A stretch of DNA of 64,000 bases, taken from Pyxidicoccus sp. MSG2. Lineage in GTDB: Bacteria; Myxococcota; Myxococcia; Myxococcales; Myxococcaceae. Both the position numbers and the translations under genes were made by a program. The stretch is from the NCBI RefSeq assembly GCF_026626705.1, contig NZ_JAPNKC010000001.1:8450001-8514000 (forward strand), read 5' to 3'. The notes under the pieces were generated by a model. It saw only the letters and a list, made by a program, of their open reading frames with translations. It made no database searches and was not told the origin of the DNA. Of the stretch, positions 19,986 through 30,126 are shown piece by piece. How positions within the stretch are numbered: the first letter of the stretch is position 1; each line of letters opens with the position of its first letter.

Positions 19986-21479
19986 TTAGAGCTCCACCTT
20001 CTTCTCCGAGTGCGTGGTGCCGTCGAAGCGCAGCATCATCCCCTTGTTGTCGTAGCGGGTGATGATGTTGACGGGGCGGCGCCAGAGGGACTGGAGGTTG
20101 CGGAGCGTCTCGCGGGCGTAGTCGCCCTTGAGGTCCTGCCCGTCGTGCTTGTGCGCGAGCAGCATCTCGCCACGGTTCTCGTGGTTGCCGTCCACCACCT
20201 CGATGATGGGCTGGCCGAAGTTGGTGAGGCCCTGGAGGAGCTTGCTCTTCACCTTGCGGAACTCGCGGTCCATGATTTCCCACGAGTTGCGCTTGTCATT
20301 GAAGCCATACACGAAGAGCTTCTGCTCCATCGCGAACTCGGCCGTGAGGAACGTGTCGATGAAGGTGATGTCGTTGTAGTGCTTGCGGACCTCGAAAATC
20401 TTCTCGCGGCCGGCGCCCAGCTTCTTGTCCCAGGAGCGGCGCGCGCGGAGGTCATCGCACTCGTCCCACTCCTTGCCGAAGCGGCCCTTGTTCCACCGGT
20501 CCTCGATGTCCCGCCACAGCTCGATGCCGAGCTTGTACGGGTTGATGGCCCCGGGCCGCGTCCCCATGGTGCCCGAGTGGTGGTCCGCGTAGTCGATGAT
20601 TTCGTCGTCCCTGAGGGCCCGCCGCGTCATGATGGTGGAGTGCCAGTAGCTGGCCCACCCCTCGTTCATGATCTTCGTCTGTCCCTGGGGCGCGAAGTAG
20701 TAGGCCTCGTCGCGCAGGATCGCGAGGATGTCCGACTCCCACGGCTCCAGCGGCGCGTGCTCCAGGAGGAACAGCAGCACGTCTCGCTGCGGGCGCTCGG
20801 GGAACCGCTTCGCGCGCAGCTTCTCGTCCTCCACGCGCTTGCGCTGCGAGTCGAGGAACTCGGAGGGGTTGATGAAGCCGCGCATGTACTCGCGGTCCAC
20901 CTTGAAGCCCTCCACGCGCTCGTTGGACTTGAGCTCGTCCTCGGCCTTCTTCGGGTCCGGGTTGCGGCGGATGTGGGGCGCGTGCTGGTCGATGAGGTTT
21001 TCGAGGCTCAGCGTCCGGTCGATGAAGTCCTCGACCTTCTCCACGCCAATCTTGTCCACCCACCTGCGCACCCGGGTGGCGTGGTTGGCCATGTCATCAA
21101 TCATCCGGCGGTTGGTGTGCCGGAAGGAGAAGTTGTTCTTGAAGAAGTCGCAGTGTCCGTAGACGTGGGCCATGACGAGCTTCTGGTCCACCTCCGGGTT
21201 GCTCTCCATCAAGTAGGCGTAGCAGGGGTCATTGTTGATGACGAGCTCGTAGATCTTGCTCAGCCCGTACTCGTACCCCTTGGCCAGCTGCTCGTACTCC
21301 ATGCCCCAGCGCCAGTGCGGGTAGCGCGTGGGGAAGCCGCCGTAGGCGGCCACCATGTTCATCTCGTCGTAGGACACCATCTCGAAGATGGTGTCGAAGA
21401 AGTCGAGGCCGAACTCCTTGGCGTAGCCGTGGATTTCGTCCCTGAGCGCGGCGAGGCGGGGTGTCAGGCTCTTGGGCAT
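19986..21479 (-). CDS. spoVR: SpoVR family protein
   Basis: Soluble protein of 497 residues and typical length. The family motifs are clear: the N-terminal FFEV-like FDTIFEMVSYDEMN, YGGFPTRYPHW, NNDPCYAYLMESN, and AHVYGHCDFFKNN. Bacillus SpoVR is needed for normal spore cortex; I recall a Myxococcus xanthus homologue (CbgA) also linked to spore cortex, though this is from memory. The biochemical activity is unknown. The ATG at 21479 directly begins the conserved N-terminus, and the longer frame to 21716 is a shadow of the gene upstream. It is the last gene of prkA-yeaH-spoVR, starting 32 bases after the DUF444 stop. This gene trio is conserved widely in Proteobacteria. Confidence 0.95.
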   Translation of the reverse strand: MPKSLTPRLAALRDEIHGYAKEFGLDFFDTIFEMVSYDEMNMVAAYGGFPTRYPHWRWGMEYEQLAKGYEYGLSKIYELVINNDPCYAYLMESNPEVDQKLVMAHVYGHCDFFKNNFSFRHTNRRMIDDMANHATRVRRWVDKIGVEKVEDFIDRTLSLENLIDQHAPHIRRNPDPKKAEDELKSNERVEGFKVDREYMRGFINPSEFLDSQRKRVEDEKLRAKRFPERPQRDVLLFLLEHAPLEPWESDILAILRDEAYYFAPQGQTKIMNEGWASYWHSTIMTRRALRDDEIIDYADHHSGTMGTRPGAINPYKLGIELWRDIEDRWNKGRFGKEWDECDDLRARRSWDKKLGAGREKIFEVRKHYNDITFIDTFLTAEFAMEQKLFVYGFNDKRNSWEIMDREFRKVKSKLLQGLTNFGQPIIEVVDGNHENRGEMLLAHKHDGQDLKGDYARETLRNLQSLWRRPVNIITRYDNKGMMLRFDGTTHSEKKVEL

Positions 21480-21511
21480 GGGGCAATCGCTCCGGTGGCT
21501 GTGAGTCCGCG

Positions 21512-22621
21512 TCAGCGGCCCTTGCCGAGGAAGTCCTTGATGGACGCGTAGATGGCGTCCTTGTCCGCAATCTCGCTCAGCGCGACGTTGGGCGTGTCCC
21601 CCACCGCCTCGCGCAAATCCTTGATGAACTGGCCGCTGCCGTAGGGCGACTCCACCTGGCCGTAGGCGAACTGGTTGACGTTGGGCAGCACGTCGTTGCG
21701 CAGCATGTCGATGCACTGGCGCGTGTCGTCCGCGCTCCAGTTGTCACCGTCGCTGAAGTGGAACGGGTAGATGTTCCACGCGCTCTTCGGGTAGTCCGCG
21801 AGGATGATGTCGCGGCAGAGCTTGTACGCGCTGGAAATCATCGTCCCGCCGGACTCGCGGGTGTGGAAGAAGGTGTCGCGGTCCACCTCGCGGGCCACGG
21901 CGTCGTGGATGATGTAGCGCGACTCCAGGCCCTTGTACTGGTGGCGCAGCCACGTATCGAGCCAGAAGCTCTCGATGCGGACGATCTCCTTCTGCTCGTC
22001 GCCCATGGAGCCGGACACGTCCATCATGTAGATGATGACCGCGTTGGTCTCCGGCAGGTTCTGCAGCTTGTAGCTGCGGTAGCGCCGGTCCTCGCGCATG
22101 GGGATGATGATGGGCCGGTGCGGGTCATACGTCCCCGCGGCAATCTGACGCCGCAGGGCCTGTTTGTAGGTGCGCTTGAAGTGGCGCAGCGACTCCGGGC
22201 CGGTGGTGTTGATGCCGGTGTAGCGGATCTTCTGCGTGACGATCTTCTCGTTCTGCCGCCGCTCGATGTTGGGCAGCTGCAGCTCCTCACCCAGAATCTG
22301 GGCGAGCTCGTCGAGGGTGACGTCCACCTCGAGGGCGTGGTCGCCCTCGCCTTGTCCTGCCTGCTGGCCCTCCCCGGGCTCCACCGCCCCGGGGCCGAGC
22401 TGTTGACCCACCTCTCCATCTCCCTGCCCGACACCGCCCTGCTCCTTGTGGCCGTACTTGAAGCGGGGGATGTCGATGAACGGAATGGGGATGGAGATGG
22501 CGTCCTTCCCCTTCTTCCCCAGCATCTCGCCCTTCTGCACGTACTTGCGCAGGTTGGCCTTTATCTTGCCGCGGACGATCTGTTTGAAGCGGGAGTGGTC
22601 CTGGTGGATCTTCAAGGTCAC
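21512..22621 (-). CDS. yeaH: DUF444 family protein (YeaH/YhbH), VWA-like
   Basis: Protein of 369 residues. The N-terminus (DHSRFKQIVRGKIKANLRKYV) and the pattern IPIPFIDIPRFKYG are typical of YeaH/YhbH. A Gly/Gln-rich linker spans about residues 62-92. The C-terminal half is a von Willebrand factor A-like domain with the metal-site motif MMDVSGSMG and a downstream TMISSAY. The family is a partner of the PrkA kinase and SpoVR, and YhbH is a sporulation protein in Bacillus; the molecular role is unknown. The start is a GTG at 22621 with AGGAGAGAGGC upstream. It lies 25 bases after prkA. Confidence 0.93.
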   Translation of the reverse strand: MTLKIHQDHSRFKQIVRGKIKANLRKYVQKGEMLGKKGKDAISIPIPFIDIPRFKYGHKEQGGVGQGDGEVGQQLGPGAVEPGEGQQAGQGEGDHALEVDVTLDELAQILGEELQLPNIERRQNEKIVTQKIRYTGINTTGPESLRHFKRTYKQALRRQIAAGTYDPHRPIIIPMREDRRYRSYKLQNLPETNAVIIYMMDVSGSMGDEQKEIVRIESFWLDTWLRHQYKGLESRYIIHDAVAREVDRDTFFHTRESGGTMISSAYKLCRDIILADYPKSAWNIYPFHFSDGDNWSADDTRQCIDMLRNDVLPNVNQFAYGQVESPYGSGQFIKDLREAVGDTPNVALSEIADKDAIYASIKDFLGKGR

Positions 22622-22646
22622 GACGGCTCGCCTCTCTCCTGGGGTG

Positions 22647-24710
<2,064 letters not shown>

Positions 24711-24912
24711 GTCTCTCCCTCGGTGCCGCCCCGGGGCGCGGATGAGCCGCGCCGACAGGGGGCCATAGTGGTGAACCTGGAGGGCTGGACTGCCATTCCA
24801 CAACCACCCCGCCGAGGTCCCAGGCACAAACAGCCCTGCTGCCCCTTCGGGACCCCGCCGCGGAGTGGGACCGCGCGTTACGCTCGTGTCGGGGATGGAC
24901 GCCCTGAAGGCG

Positions 24913-24956
24913 CACCCCCTCCACGGGGTGAAAAGGCACTTTGATTATAAGGTGCC
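24913..24956 (-). promoter_or_regulatory. Candidate prkA operon promoter with flanking inverted repeats
   Basis: On the minus strand a perfect TATAAT (24944-24949) sits between the arms GGCAC and GTGCC (24935-24939, 24952-24956), in an otherwise very GC-rich region. A second repeat, CACCCC/GGGGTG, lies just downstream (24913-24918, 24925-24930). No -35 consensus is visible at 17 bases, so an activator or an alternative sigma factor may be needed. Confidence 0.4.
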
Positions 24957-24976
24957 TCGCCCACGGGGGTAGGGTG

Positions 24977-24995
24977 CCCCCCTTCGCGCGGGGGG
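24977..24995. terminator. Hairpin after the ABC permease gene
   Basis: CCCCCC (24977-24982) and GGGGGG (24990-24995) can pair around a 7-base loop, about 55 bases downstream of the permease stop. No T-run follows on the minus strand. Weak evidence for a terminator. Confidence 0.25.
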
Positions 24996-25049
24996 TATTG
25001 AACGCCCGGGCAGTGGATTTCCGTGCGCCCGCCGAGGCCGGACTGTTAC

Positions 25050-25847
25050 CTAGCTGTGGGGCAGCGTGCCCGTACGTTCCACATGTCGTCGTGCGGCTTG
25101 CACCGCCCAGGCGGCGAGCGGCCAGAGTACCGCGCTGAAGGCCAGCAGGGCGCCCCAGGTGGGTAGGAGGCGCTCCATGCCGGCGCCCTCCAGTGCCGCG
25201 GCGCGCAGGCCATGCAGGGCATGCGTGGCGGGCAGCAGCCGGGCGGCCATGCGCAGCGCGTCGGGCAGCACGTCCACCGGATAGAGCACACCGGCGAACA
25301 GATAGCTGAGCATGTCGAGCGCGTAGGCGAACGGGTCTCCGCGCTTGAAGACGAGCACGAAGGCGGCGGACAGCAGGCCGAGCGCGCTGAAGGCGAGCAC
25401 GCTCAACACCAGCGTCACGCCGAAGGTCAGTGGGTGGACGGAGAGGCGGGCGCCGAAGAGGAGCGAGCCGGCGACGAGCAGGCCGCACGCGCGCACGAGC
25501 GAGCCGGCGACGGTGCCGGCCGTCATCAGCGCGACGACGTGGAAGGTGGAGAGGGGTGCGGCGAGCAGGGGCTCCAGCGAGCCGTCGTTCTGCGCGGCGC
25601 GCACCGCGTTGCCGAAGCCGCGCTGCAGGCTGCGCAGCAGGGTGGCGGTGGCCAGGCCGACGAGCGCGAAGGAGTAGTAGTCCGCGCCGTAGCGGCCGCG
25701 CACGGCGGGGGACTCTCCCACGGTGCGGGCGAGGAAGTAGAAGAGCGTCAGGGTGAAGAGTCCGCCTGCCGCCAGGAGCAGCCCGTTGAGCCGGTAGGCG
25801 GTGGCGATTTCGAAGTCCCGCCGGAGGAAGGCGAGCAGGCGCCTCAT
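25050..25847 (-). CDS. ABC-2 type transporter permease
   Basis: Integral membrane protein of 265 residues with about six hydrophobic segments (near 22-40, 60-75, 100-130, 140-165, 175-195 and 228-250). The start RRLLAFLRRDF and the G-rich sixth segment fit ABC-2 permeases, with some likeness to CcmB-like exporters. It pairs with the ATPase encoded immediately upstream: the ATPase stop and the permease start overlap as ATGA at 25844-25847, so the two are translationally coupled. The pair probably exports a lipid, polysaccharide or drug-like substrate; nothing in the sequence or neighbours reveals which. Confidence 0.85.
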   Translation of the reverse strand: MRRLLAFLRRDFEIATAYRLNGLLLAAGGLFTLTLFYFLARTVGESPAVRGRYGADYYSFALVGLATATLLRSLQRGFGNAVRAAQNDGSLEPLLAAPLSTFHVVALMTAGTVAGSLVRACGLLVAGSLLFGARLSVHPLTFGVTLVLSVLAFSALGLLSAAFVLVFKRGDPFAYALDMLSYLFAGVLYPVDVLPDALRMAARLLPATHALHGLRAAALEGAGMERLLPTWGALLAFSAVLWPLAAWAVQAARRHVERTGTLPHS

Positions 25848-26614
25848 GCGTCCTCCGGGGTGGCGGACGCGAAGATGCTTTCCGCGGCGGGCAACACGTC
25901 CGCGAAGGTGCCCGAGGCGGCGATGCGCCCTGCGTCGAGCAGGAGGACGCGATGGGCCACGGCCTGCACTTCCGCGAGGTCGTGGCTGGCGAAGAGGACG
26001 GCGGCGCCGCGCGAGGCCGCGTCCGTCAGCACGCGGTTGCGCACGCGGCGGGCCGCGCCGGGGTCCAGCGAGCGAGTCACCTCGTCGAGCAGCAGCACGC
26101 GCGGGCGGTGGAGCAGGGTGCGCATCAGCACCACGCGCGCCTTCTCTCCGCTGGAGAGGGTGCGCGTCTCGCGGTCCAGGAGGCGGCGGGCCTCCAGCGT
26201 GTGGGCGAGCTCGTCGATGCGGGCGTCCACCTCGCGGTGGGGGACGTCGTAGAGCGCGGCGTAGAAGCGCAGGTTCTGCCGGGAGGTGAGGCGCGGCGCG
26301 AGCCCCCGGTCATCGCTGAGCGCGGCGCCCACGTGACGGCGGACCTCGGGCCTGTCCTTCACCACGTCGCGCGAGGCCACCCGCGCGGTGCCCGCGTCCG
26401 GGAGCAGCAGGCCGCAGAGGATGCGCAGCAGTGTGGACTTGCCGGCGCCGTTGGGGCCGATGAGCGCGACGACCTCCCCGGCGTCCACGTGGAAGGAGAC
26501 GCCGCGCAGGGCCGGTCGGGAGGGCGCCGCGCGGCCGCGCAGGCGCGCCCAGAGGCCGGGCGGCGGGTACGTCTTCTCCAGGGCAGCGACTTCGACCTCC
26601 GGCATTGGGGGCAT
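25844..26614 (-). CDS. ABC transporter ATP-binding protein
   Basis: ATPase of 256 residues with Walker A GPNGAGKST, signature LSSGEKARV, Walker B VLLLDE and the switch histidine in SHD. It is the nucleotide-binding subunit for the ABC-2 permease encoded downstream with a 4-base overlap. The start is uncertain: ATG codons at 26614 and 26605 both precede the conserved EVEVAALEKTY start and neither has a strong ribosome site. The frame is open to 26854, but the extra residues are proline/arginine-rich and overlap the divergent gene, so I reject them. Substrate unknown. Confidence 0.88.
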   Translation of the reverse strand: MPPMPEVEVAALEKTYPPPGLWARLRGRAAPSRPALRGVSFHVDAGEVVALIGPNGAGKSTLLRILCGLLLPDAGTARVASRDVVKDRPEVRRHVGAALSDDRGLAPRLTSRQNLRFYAALYDVPHREVDARIDELAHTLEARRLLDRETRTLSSGEKARVVLMRTLLHRPRVLLLDEVTRSLDPGAARRVRNRVLTDAASRGAAVLFASHDLAEVQAVAHRVLLLDAGRIAASGTFADVLPAAESIFASATPEDA

Positions 26615-26739
26615 TGGAGCCGAAATCCCGCACGGTGTCTCCCGTGCTGGACGGCTCGGATGCGCGGGTGCCCTCGGGAGGACGGTGAGCATGGGGCGTG
26701 CAATGGGCCCGGGCGTCACCCAACCCAGGGAGTCGAGTC

Positions 26740-27686
26740 GTGTCCGCCTTGCTTGCCGTGTCATGTCTGCTGGGCTCGTTGCTGCAGAGCCTTCCACCCG
26801 TGGCCGCCGAGGAGGTGGTGGCCATGGCGTTGCTCGACGAGGGCACGGAGCCACGCAGGGCGCTGGCCCTGGTGCATCGGCCGGGGTGGGCGCAGCGGGC
26901 GCGGTTGTCGATGGCGTCGGAGGTAGAGACCGCGTCGGGCGGGGAGCTGCGCACGGAGTATGGGCCCGAGGTGGTGGTGCCCCTCCGGCTCTCGCTGCCG
27001 GCGGCGGGGCTGGTGGAAGGGGGTGTCCGATTCAGGAGGAGCCCGGGCCGCCTGGAGCCACCAGACCCGTGGGCCACCGAGGGCGTGGCCCGGTATCGGC
27101 TGCGCGTGGGGCGCCCGGAGGTGCGCGCCGCGGACGAGGACGGGGTGGAGCACGCCTTGCGACTGGCGGAGGCGCTCCGGGGCCTGAGCGGGCGGAAGGG
27201 GAGGTGGTGCTGGCTTCGACGGGGGCGCTCGTCGAGGCACGGATGGACCTGCGAGGAGGCACGTCGCCAAGGCTGGCCGCGCTGCTGGGGGAGGGGATGT
27301 CCTCGGACTGGCTCGCGACGCCGCAATTCCCGGATGAGCCGGTAGGGCCCGGTGCGCGCTGGACGGTGGCCCGGGCGCATGGACCCGGGGTGCTGTCCGT
27401 CATCACCTACGAATTGGTGGACCTGCGCGGCCCGCACGGGCGGCTCCGGTTCCAGCTCCACTCGAGACGGGCGGGCGGCGCGCGGGAGCCGGTGGCGGAG
27501 GGGGAGCTGCGCTTCGACCTGCGCCGGCCCCTGCCCGAGCGGATGGAGGCCCTCTTCACCTCCCGTGCGACGCCGGGCCTACGGGAGGGGCGGAGGCTGG
27601 AGGTCGTGCGGCGCACCCGGGTGACACTGGAGGCGGGCGGGCTGCAGCCGCTGGCGCAGCAGGTGCGGGTCGCGGTGCCTCCGTGA
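26740..27686 (+). pseudogene. Secreted hypothetical protein, split by a one-base frameshift
   Basis: A GTG at 26740 with AGGGAG upstream begins a signal peptide (VSALLAVSCLLGSLLQSLPPVAA). The coding sense then continues to about 27180. From there the frame with sensible protein composition is the one that starts one base earlier (about 27183 onward), running through EGEVVLASTGALVEARMDLR to a TGA at 27684-27686. Without correction, translation from 26740 would stop at 27345 after 201 residues, the last 50 of them arginine/cysteine-rich nonsense. The joined product would be about 315 residues, with a C-terminal half rich in beta-strand-like segments. I do not recognise the family. The break lies in a G-rich stretch (CCGGGGCC at about 27178), so one missing G, either a sequencing error or a real mutation, would explain it. 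Confidence 0.6.
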
Positions 27687-27841
27687 GAGGGCACGGCACT
27701 GGCCCGGGCCAGGGGCGCGAAGGGCCGTCCCCTGGAAATCGATGGTTGCGGCTCCAGGGAAAGCAGGGTGCTGGGAGAGCGGAGCTTCGCGGAGGGTGAA
27801 GACGGGGAAGCCCTGCGAGCAGGGGAGCAGGGGCCTCTGGC

Positions 27842-27869
27842 TTGGCTTTGGCCCCTGCCTGCGTATCCT
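27842..27869 (+). promoter_or_regulatory. Possible promoter placing transcription start at the GT39 start codon
   Basis: TTGGCT (27842-27847) and TATCCT (27864-27869) are spaced 16 bases apart, with only 10 bases between the -10 and the ATG at 27880. There is no Shine-Dalgarno sequence. This would give a leaderless or nearly leaderless mRNA. Confidence 0.35.
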
Positions 27870-27879
27870 GCCGCGCGAA

Positions 27880-29463
27880 ATGGCGACCGCCCCCTCCCCC
27901 CTGTCCGCTCCGCCGTCCCACACGCCGAATCTCTCGGCGGTGCCCGCCCCCGTGCCCGAGCCGAGCAACCGGCTCCTCATCGGGCTGATGCTGGTGGCGG
28001 CGCTGGTGCCGCGCCTGCTGGTGTTCGCCGTCAACGAGAACCTCTACGGCGACGCCGTCGTGCGCACGGAACTGGCGGAGCGCTGGTTGAGCGCCCCGCA
28101 CGTGATTACCGCGTACGGCGACGGGGCCTACCAGTTCGGCCCGCTGCACATGTACCTGGTGGGCGCGGCGCTGTCGGTGATGGACCGCGAGGTGGCGGGC
28201 CGCGCGGTGAGCCTGCTGTTCGGCGTGCTGTCGGTGATTCCGATGTTCGCGCTGACACGGCGGCTCTTCGGCTGGCGCGCGGGCGTGGTGGCCGGGCTGG
28301 CCTTCTCCGCCTGGGGCATGCACATGCAGTTCGCCACCACCGCGGGCAGCGAGGCGGTGTCGCTCTTCTTCATGCTCGCCACCTTCGCCCTGTACGCGGA
28401 GGGCGTGGATGAGAATCGCTTCGCGCCGCTGTTCCAGGCGGCGCTGATGCTCAACCTCGCCTGTGCGCTGCGCTACGACGCGTGGATGTACATCCCGCTG
28501 CTGACGCTCGCGCTGTGCTTCAGCAGCGAGGACAAGGTGGCTGCGGTGACGCGGGCGGTGGGCTTCGGGCTGGTGTGCCTGCCGTTCCCCCTGCTGTGGA
28601 TGCAGGGCAACGAGCTGATGCACGGGGACCCGTTCTTCCCGGTGAAGGCGGTGGAGGAGTTCCATCGCAGCTGGGTGCTGTCCTCGGCGGGCTCGGGCGC
28701 GGCCATCGGCTGGCGCCTGCAGCAGCTCGGGTTCTGGCCCGGGATTGCCTTGCTCACCCTGTCCCCTGGCGTGGCGCTGCTGGGCATGTGGGGCATGGTG
28801 AAGGCGTGGCGTGCGCGCCCGGACACGCGCTGGCTGGTGGCGGCGGCGGTGGTGCCGGCGGCGTACTTCACCTTCCGCGCGGTGGTGCTGCTGACCTTCG
28901 TGCCGCTGGGTCGCTTCACGGTGACGCAGGTGGCGGTGGTGCCCGTGTTCGTGGCGTTCGGCTTCGCCGCGCTGGTGGGCAGCCGTGGCGCCGGCGTGCG
29001 CAAGGCGCTGGCGGGCGTGACGGCGGTGCTCGCCGTGGCCGTGCCGGTGGCCATGGGCCTCTATACCTTCCGTGCGGAAGGCCGCCTCCAGGACTCGATG
29101 CGGCCGGTGAGCCCCACCTCCACCAACCCGGTGGCGGTGATGAAGGTGGCGGACTTCGTGAAGGCGGAGGTGGCCAGCAAGGGCGGGGCGGTGGCCCTCG
29201 ACGACGACCCCAGCTACATGGACCTGCAGCTGGCCTTCTTCTCCGGGCTGCCCGAGGAGCGGCTGGCGCGCGTGCGCTGGGACACCTTCCGCAAGCGTCT
29301 GCAGGAGGCCCGGCCGGAGGTGCTCATCCGCTTCGACCAGGGCACGCTGTTGAAAGACCCCGGCGTGAAGCTGGAGGGCCGCTCCCTGGTGCTGGACGGC
29401 GTCGCCTACGAGGAGCAGGACGGCTTCTCGGCGCCGCTGCACGTGTACCGGCGCCGCCCGTAG
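27880..29463 (+). CDS. GT39/ArnT-like membrane glycosyltransferase
   Basis: Polytopic membrane protein of 527 residues with about ten hydrophobic segments from residue 27 on. The first extracytoplasmic loop contains VNENLYGDAVVRTELAERW, where the acidic residue pair is in the position used by ArnT/PMT (GT39, GT-C fold) enzymes, followed by YGDGAYQFGPLHMYL. A soluble C-terminal domain of about 110 residues follows the last helix. The family transfers a sugar from a polyprenyl phosphate donor to lipid or protein outside the membrane; the acceptor is unknown. The ATG at 27880 is chosen because it precedes the first helix; there is no Shine-Dalgarno. It is convergent with ruvX. Confidence 0.75.
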   Translation: MATAPSPLSAPPSHTPNLSAVPAPVPEPSNRLLIGLMLVAALVPRLLVFAVNENLYGDAVVRTELAERWLSAPHVITAYGDGAYQFGPLHMYLVGAALSVMDREVAGRAVSLLFGVLSVIPMFALTRRLFGWRAGVVAGLAFSAWGMHMQFATTAGSEAVSLFFMLATFALYAEGVDENRFAPLFQAALMLNLACALRYDAWMYIPLLTLALCFSSEDKVAAVTRAVGFGLVCLPFPLLWMQGNELMHGDPFFPVKAVEEFHRSWVLSSAGSGAAIGWRLQQLGFWPGIALLTLSPGVALLGMWGMVKAWRARPDTRWLVAAAVVPAAYFTFRAVVLLTFVPLGRFTVTQVAVVPVFVAFGFAALVGSRGAGVRKALAGVTAVLAVAVPVAMGLYTFRAEGRLQDSMRPVSPTSTNPVAVMKVADFVKAEVASKGGAVALDDDPSYMDLQLAFFSGLPEERLARVRWDTFRKRLQEARPEVLIRFDQGTLLKDPGVKLEGRSLVLDGVAYEEQDGFSAPLHVYRRRP

Positions 29464-29476
29464 TCCGCGCGGCGGC

Positions 29477-29935
29477 TCACGACTCCGAGTCGTAGTCGTC
29501 GTCCGCGTGGTAGCCGGAGTCGGGCGGGCGGTGGGCGTCCAGCCATCCCTGGAGGATGAACTGGGCGGCCACCTGGTCGATGACCTCGCGGCGGCGCGCA
29601 CGGCTGACGTCCGCCTCCAGCAGGGTGCGCGTGGCGGCGACGGTGGACAGCCGCTCGTCCCAGAGCTCGACGGGGACGCCCAGCGCGGTGCCCAGCGTGT
29701 CCGCGAATTTGCGGGAGGCCTCCGCGCGGGGGCCCTCGCTGCCATCCATGTTCAACGGCAGGCCGAGCACCACCCGGCTCACCTCGTGCTCCTTCGCGAG
29801 GGTGGCGAGGGCGGCGAGGTCCGCCTTGAGTGAGGTGCGCCGCACGGTGGTGACGCCCTGGGCCGTCAGGCCCAGTCCGTCCGAGACGGCCACTCCAATG
29901 GTTTTGGTGCCCAGGTCCAGGCCCATGGTCCGCAT
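29477..29935 (-). CDS. ruvX: Pre-16S rRNA-processing nuclease YqgF / RuvX
   Basis: Protein of 152 residues with an RNase H-like fold. The N-terminal GLDLGTKTIGVAVSD carries the first catalytic aspartate, VVLGLPLNMDGSEG is the typical second motif, and ELWDERLST and VIDQVAAQFILQGWLD complete the signature. The family matures the 5' end of 16S rRNA and was earlier called a putative Holliday junction resolvase. An acidic tail (ADDDYDSES) is extra. The start at 29935 has an alternative at 29926, three codons later. It overlaps nothing and faces the glycosyltransferase gene. Confidence 0.95.
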   Translation of the reverse strand: MRTMGLDLGTKTIGVAVSDGLGLTAQGVTTVRRTSLKADLAALATLAKEHEVSRVVLGLPLNMDGSEGPRAEASRKFADTLGTALGVPVELWDERLSTVAATRTLLEADVSRARRREVIDQVAAQFILQGWLDAHRPPDSGYHADDDYDSES

Positions 29936-30126
29936 GGCGGCGGGACTCTAGCCCCAATCCCCCGCCGTGGACCGCCCCGTCCGCGTGCGGGGACGCGCCC
30001 GCGGACGGTGACCGGGCCAACCCGTGGATTTCGCTGGAGGAAGGGCGGGATGGCGGGCGGCACCGGCGCTGCAAACAGGACGGTGACTGCGCGGCGTCCA
30101 TCCAACCCCGCCGCGCCAGAGGGCTC

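Larger units (their letters stand above)
24711..25049. other. 339-bp intergenic region upstream of prkA
   Basis: No gene is recognisable here. From right to left it holds a 6-base hairpin (24977-24995), an AT-rich promoter-like patch inside an inverted repeat (24935-24956) and a second inverted repeat, CACCCC/GGGGTG (24913-24930). The remaining 200 bases before prkA are GC-rich and unremarkable, so the prkA leader would be long, about 230 bases. Confidence 0.5.

Noticed and set aside
24977..24995. Strong intrinsic terminator
   Set aside because: Hairpin only; no T-run on either strand, so it was kept only as a weak candidate.
26388..27180. Extension of the 27686-ending frame upstream to 26388
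   Set aside because: The first part overlaps the ABC ATPase gene and has no sensible composition; only the part after about 27183 belongs to the frameshifted gene.
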